Of a DNA stretch of 16,838 nt, positions 14,479-16,838 are shown piece by piece. The DNA is from an uncultured Clostridia bacterium (GTDB lineage: Bacteria; Bacillota; Clostridia; Christensenellales; Borkfalkiaceae), in the NCBI GenBank assembly GCA_947627125.1, contig CANQUY010000023.1, positions 1 through 16,838 on the forward strand, written 5' to 3'. A program made the translations under genes and the position numbers. How positions within the stretch are numbered: the first letter of the stretch is position 1; each line of letters begins with the position of its first letter. The notes beneath the pieces are model-generated. The model did no database searches and was not told where the DNA came from. It saw only the letters and a program-made list of their open reading frames with translations.

Positions 14479-15237
14479 ATGGATATGACAGGCGACATCA
14501 CTGCAGAACGGGAGCTCTTCGTCGGAGAGGACGAGAGGGCCGCGTTCACCGAATTCAAACGCACGAGAAGGGAGGCGGAAGTTCTTCTTACGCTCAAGAA
14601 ACTCATCTCAGACGCCTCACGGCGGGAAACGGACAGGCCGCTCCTCAAAAAGATCTGCGACTTTGCAAAAAAGGAAAAATTCAGCGGAGTGCTCGTTTCG
14701 CCCGTGAATGTTCCTGCGGCAAAGAAACTTCTCGCGGGGAGCGGGGTCCATATCATCTGTCTTGTGGGCGGCAGCGGGGAAACACTTCCCGCCGTCAAGA
14801 AGTTCGAGGCCAAGCGGGCGGTGAGGGCGGGCGCAGAGGAGCTCCGCCTCGTGCCCTGTTACTCCGCACTCATCCGCGGAGATCTCGCCTGCCTCAAGCG
14901 GGAGATCAGAAAGGTGCGCCGCGCGGTCAGAGGACACGGCGTCGTTCTCTCCCTCGAGGACCATTCGCTGAGCGAGGAGGACGTCGCGCTCGGCACGAAA
15001 GCGGCCTGCGAGGGCGGCGCGGCGGGCGTATGCGTGCGGGGAGAAACGCCCCTCCTGCTCCGTGCGATCGAGGTCGGCGCGGGAAAAATTTCGGTGGAAT
15101 GTTCGGGAGTGGAGAACACCGCCCAGCTCCGTTCGCTTCAGGCGCTTGGTGCGCTCCGCCTCGTTTCGCCTTGCAGCGAAAAGCTCTCCGAGGAGCTCTT
15201 CTCCTCGCTCTCCGAGCCCTCCCTCCCGAACCCGTAA
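14479..15237 (+). CDS. DeoC/DERA-fold protein lacking aldolase catalytic residues (probable pseudoenzyme)
   Basis: The 252 residues follow the deoxyribose-phosphate aldolase pattern in order: GVLVSPVNVPAAKKLL (70-85), GSGETLPAVKKFEAKRAV (98-115), GAEELRLV (118-125), LSLEDHSLSEED (157-168), GGAAGVCVRGETP (179-191) and ISVECSGVEN (204-213). In E. coli DERA the corresponding sites are Asp102, the Schiff-base Lys167 and Lys201; here they align with Arg123, Cys185 and Glu207. Aldolase activity is therefore unlikely. A role as a binding or regulatory protein, or a new chemistry, is possible. The start at 14479 is preferred (AAAGGG at 14461-14466). In-frame ATGs at 14380 and 14395 would overlap the divergent gene and add a non-family extension. 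Confidence 0.75.
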   Translation: MDMTGDITAERELFVGEDERAAFTEFKRTRREAEVLLTLKKLISDASRRETDRPLLKKICDFAKKEKFSGVLVSPVNVPAAKKLLAGSGVHIICLVGGSGETLPAVKKFEAKRAVRAGAEELRLVPCYSALIRGDLACLKREIRKVRRAVRGHGVVLSLEDHSLSEEDVALGTKAACEGGAAGVCVRGETPLLLRAIEVGAGKISVECSGVENTAQLRSLQALGALRLVSPCSEKLSEELFSSLSEPSLPNP

Positions 15238-15245
15238 ATTCAAAT

Positions 15246-15273
15246 ATAACATTTGTTATATAACATATGTTAT
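15246..15273. promoter_or_regulatory. Two abutting 14-bp palindromes, operator-like
   Basis: ATAACATTTGTTAT (15246-15259) is followed with no gap by ATAACATATGTTAT (15260-15273). The second is a perfect palindrome; the first differs at one central base. It begins 8 nt after the DeoC-like stop. Tandem AT-rich palindromes like this resemble binding sites for dimeric repressors. No gene starts close downstream on + (the next is at 16071), so the regulated gene is unclear. A transcription-ending hairpin is an alternative. Confidence 0.55.
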
Positions 15274-15324
15274 TTGAATCATACGTCCCGCTCCTACTCC
15301 CTCCCCAAGAAGGGAGGGGGGGCT

Positions 15325-15432
15325 CCTCGGCTCCCCTCATAGGGGAGCTGTCACGGCTGTCCTTGCCGTGACTGAGGGGTTCAAAACCCTATCCCCCGCT
15401 GCGCGGGTACTTCCCCTACAAGGGGAAGCAAG
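15325..15432 (+). repeat. CTCGGCTCCCCT hairpin repeat, copy B
   Basis: This is the same unit and orientation as 13968-14076, with only a few differences (for example cacagg versus catagg, ttccaaaa versus ttcaaaa, tgagagg versus tacaagg). Together with copy A it flanks the small membrane protein and the DeoC-like gene as a direct repeat about 1.36 kb apart. Confidence 0.85.
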
Positions 15433-15539
15433 GGGACTCCGTTCGGGCGAGGACGGATCCTTGGCTCCCGCCCCGCGCTCATCCTGACCTCGTAGTCGAA
15501 GGGGAAGGATCCCATTGAACCGGCGGAAGTCCATAGCGG

Positions 15540-15682
15540 CGTCATGCTGAGAAGGGGAGTGGAACGAAGTCTGCGGGGACTGTACCGAAGCATCTCGCCG
15601 CTTAAGTAGTTTATGTACGCTCCCGCGAGATTCTTCGGGTTAAGTTTCGTCCTCTCGTCCATCTCTCGTTCTCAGAATGACG
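15540..15682 (-). repeat. MITE-like intergenic repeat, copy 2 (inverted relative to copy 1)
   Basis: The ends are CGTCATGCTGAGAA (15540-15553) and TTCTCAGAATGACG (15669-15682). The internal pair is GAAGCATCTCGC (15587-15598) and GCGAGATTCTTC (15625-15636). The reverse complement aligns with 649-788 over its ends, the internal pair, and the GGACGAGAGGACG and ACTTRACCCGAAGAATCTCGCGG blocks; the middle is more divergent. A fragment resembling another copy lies just upstream at about 15478-15510 (CTCATCCTGA...GGATCC). Confidence 0.8.
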
Positions 15683-15694
15683 CGGGGCGACGAT

Positions 15695-15743
15695 ACCCCG
15701 GCCCCTACCCCCATCCTCGAGGAGGGAGCATGACTGCGTTCCG
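15695..15743 (-). repeat. GC-rich intergenic repeat, copy 2 (GAACGCAGTCA... box)
   Basis: The reverse complement reads GGAACGCAGTCATGCTCCC, then CTCGAGGA and a gggggtagggg tail, the same order as 2424-2470. It lies next to MITE-like copy 2, forming a mosaic of short repeat families. Confidence 0.55.
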
Positions 15744-15758
15744 CCACCTTCATAGGCC

Positions 15759-15790
15759 AAACCGCCGCGATTTTGCGACGGTTCATTTTT
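15759..15790 (+). terminator. Intrinsic terminator at the end of the repeat mosaic
   Basis: AACCGCCGC (15759-15767) pairs with GCGACGGTT (15774-15782) with one mismatch, around a 6-nt loop, and CATTTTTT follows directly. This is a standard stem plus U-tract. It would stop + strand readthrough before the promoter of the surface-protein gene. Confidence 0.65.
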
Positions 15791-16070
15791 TGCGTAAAAA
15801 TTAGTAAATATTCACATTTTATGTTCAATTTTTTCAAAATCGTGCCGAGCTGGAAAAATTTTTTTAAAAAAAAGGGGGATTTATGAAAGAAATTTAGTTT
15901 TAAATCATTGACTTGCCCCTTCAACCGTGATATAATCAACATGTATGACATAGCGTCTACGGTTTTGCCCTCTCACGCGTGTGCGCGTATATTGATTACG
16001 TTTGCGTGTGCGGAATGGGTCGCCGCAGTCGAAAGAAAAAGAAAAAAATCTGTGTCAAGAGGAGAATAGC
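15791..16070 (+). other. AT-rich upstream region and ~128-nt leader
   Basis: The segment upstream of the promoter is much more AT-rich than the rest of the window, with runs of A and T around 15852-15878. The leader (about 15943-16070) contains GTGTGCGCGTATATTGATTACG-like alternating sequence and an AGAGGAG ribosome binding site (16058-16064). I see no convincing riboswitch or regulatory RNA. Confidence 0.45.
15908..15936 (+). promoter_or_regulatory. Strong extended -10 sigma-A promoter for the surface-protein gene
   Basis: The -35 TTGACT (15908-15913), a 17-bp spacer and the -10 TATAAT (15931-15936) are near consensus. TGA directly before the -10 makes it an extended -10 promoter. An AT-rich stretch with A/T tracts (about 15790-15900) lies upstream and could act as an UP-like region. 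The predicted start near 15943 leaves a leader of about 128 nt before the ATG. Confidence 0.85.
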
Positions 16071-16838
16071 ATGAGTGCTGAAGGCAAGAAGAAAGACAAG
16101 GGCTTTATTGCGCTGCTCGTACTGATCATCGTATGCGCTTGTCTCATGATCGCCGCCGTCACCACGCTCGGCATCGGTATGTCGAACGGTGTGACAGAAC
16201 CCGACCAGCCCGGCCAAGACGTCCCCGTTACAGGTGGGACGGCATGGTCTTCCGGGACAGGCGCACCCGCCGCGGATGCCGGCAATGAGGGGGATTTTTA
16301 TCTCGATACCTCAAGCGGCAACATCTACCAGAAATCTGCAAGCGGTTGGTCCGTCGTGATGACCATTCCGCTCGCCAGCGAGGTGACTCCCTCCATCGGC
16401 GAGGATGGCTACTGGTACATAGGCAGTAAGAGAACAGACGTCAAGGCAGCCGGAACGGACGGGCTTGTCCCTTCCATCGGTGCCGACGGCTATTGGTATA
16501 TCGGCGACAAGAAAACCGACAAGCGTGCATGGCACGAGTTCAAGATCGAAAATAACCATTGGATCGTCGACGGGGAGGACCTTGGCGCAGCCTTGGTCAC
16601 GCCCCATATCGGCAACCCCGATAACGGCGAGGAAGAGGGCTATTGGTACATTGGCGATACCTTCACGGGCGTCAAGGCCGAGGGCTCCGAGATCGAGATC
16701 CGTGACGGCGGCCTCTATGTCGATGGCGTCAGAGTTCCGCTCGACACGCTCAAGGGCGCCGACGGAAACACTCCCTATATCGGCACGAACGGGAATTGGT
16801 GGATCGACGGAAAAGATCTTCAGGTCCCCGCCGAGGGC
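16071..16838 (+). CDS. TM-anchored surface protein with WYIG/WWI repeats (3' end outside window)
   Basis: The frame is open from the ATG at 16071 to the window end, giving 256 residues with no stop. A lysine-rich head (GKKKDKG) and one TM helix (about 12-34) suggest an N-in, C-out membrane protein. Residues 56-99 form a module with W59, GTGAPAA, GDFYLD and SSGNIYQK, matching the module in the collagen-stalk MBL lipoprotein. Then come repeats built on P(S/H/Y)IG...GYWYIG...TxVKAxG near residues 106-128, 134-150, 177-205 and 235-256, alternating with WIVDGEDL/LYVDGVRV units. Such repeats are typical of long surface proteins of gut bacteria. AGAGGAG (16058-16064) sits 6 nt before the ATG, and an extended -10 promoter lies upstream. 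Function is unknown; adhesion or a structural stalk is inferred. Confidence 0.85.
   Translation, partial: MSAEGKKKDKGFIALLVLIIVCACLMIAAVTTLGIGMSNGVTEPDQPGQDVPVTGGTAWSSGTGAPAADAGNEGDFYLDTSSGNIYQKSASGWSVVMTIPLASEVTPSIGEDGYWYIGSKRTDVKAAGTDGLVPSIGADGYWYIGDKKTDKRAWHEFKIENNHWIVDGEDLGAALVTPHIGNPDNGEEEGYWYIGDTFTGVKAEGSEIEIRDGGLYVDGVRVPLDTLKGADGNTPYIGTNGNWWIDGKDLQVPAEG

Noticed and set aside
15875..15898. Four-codon ORF (MKEI) after an AGGGGG site, as a leader peptide
   Set aside because: It lies upstream of the predicted promoter at 15908-15936, so it would not be on that transcript, and it is too short to support.

Overview
The window is a GC-rich stretch of a bacterial chromosome. Shine-Dalgarno sites are strong (AGGAGG/GGAG types), promoters are sigma-A type, and the housekeeping order nadD-yqeK then rsfS is Firmicutes-like. 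Together with the dispersed intergenic repeats, this suggests an uncultured gut Clostridia member (Christensenellales-like or a neighbouring order). That placement is inference: there is no rRNA or other marker here.

Layout. (1) 1-2342: an L-arabinose block with the 3' end of araD (partial at the left edge) and a complete araA. A perfect hairpin and a nest of MITE-like repeats separate them. (2) 2485-11598: a tightly packed + strand run that is probably one transcription unit or a few. It holds a cytoplasmic GH36-type glycosidase, a UDP-sugar pyrophosphorylase of the eukaryote-like UDPGP family, a 111-aa unknown protein, two tandem paralogous ComEC-like metallo-beta-lactamase-fold proteins predicted to sit outside the membrane (one on a TM anchor, one a lipoprotein on a collagen-like stalk), recX, birA and bifunctional nnr. 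Gaps are short or negative (GTGA, ATGA and 11-bp overlaps). (3) A 4-TM unknown on the - strand runs convergently into nnr (8-bp overlap) and diverges from a nadD-yqeK fusion. The fusion's consensus promoter lies so close to the ATG that its mRNA is predicted to be leaderless. (4) rsfS, a repeat cluster, a small - strand membrane protein, and a DeoC-fold protein that appears to have lost all the DERA catalytic residues. (5) 15238-15790: a non-coding mosaic containing two abutting 14-bp palindromes, second copies of the three repeat families seen earlier, and a terminator. (6) A strong extended -10 promoter drives a TM-anchored surface protein of WYIG/WWI repeats that runs off the right edge.

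How the genes may work together. AraA and AraD carry out steps of L-arabinose catabolism. The GH36 enzyme could release D-galactose, or possibly the stereochemically similar L-arabinopyranose, and the UDPGP-family enzyme could activate sugar phosphates; that link is inferred from gene order. The two MBL proteins and the terminal surface protein are predicted to be exposed on the cell surface, and the second MBL protein and the terminal protein share a recognisable module.

The most unusual items are the paired surface MBL proteins with different anchors, the catalytically stripped DeoC-like protein, the leaderless nadD-yqeK, and the nested MITE-like repeats with two levels of inverted symmetry. 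I do not see a CRISPR array, tRNA, rRNA, transposase, phage gene or recognisable defence system.
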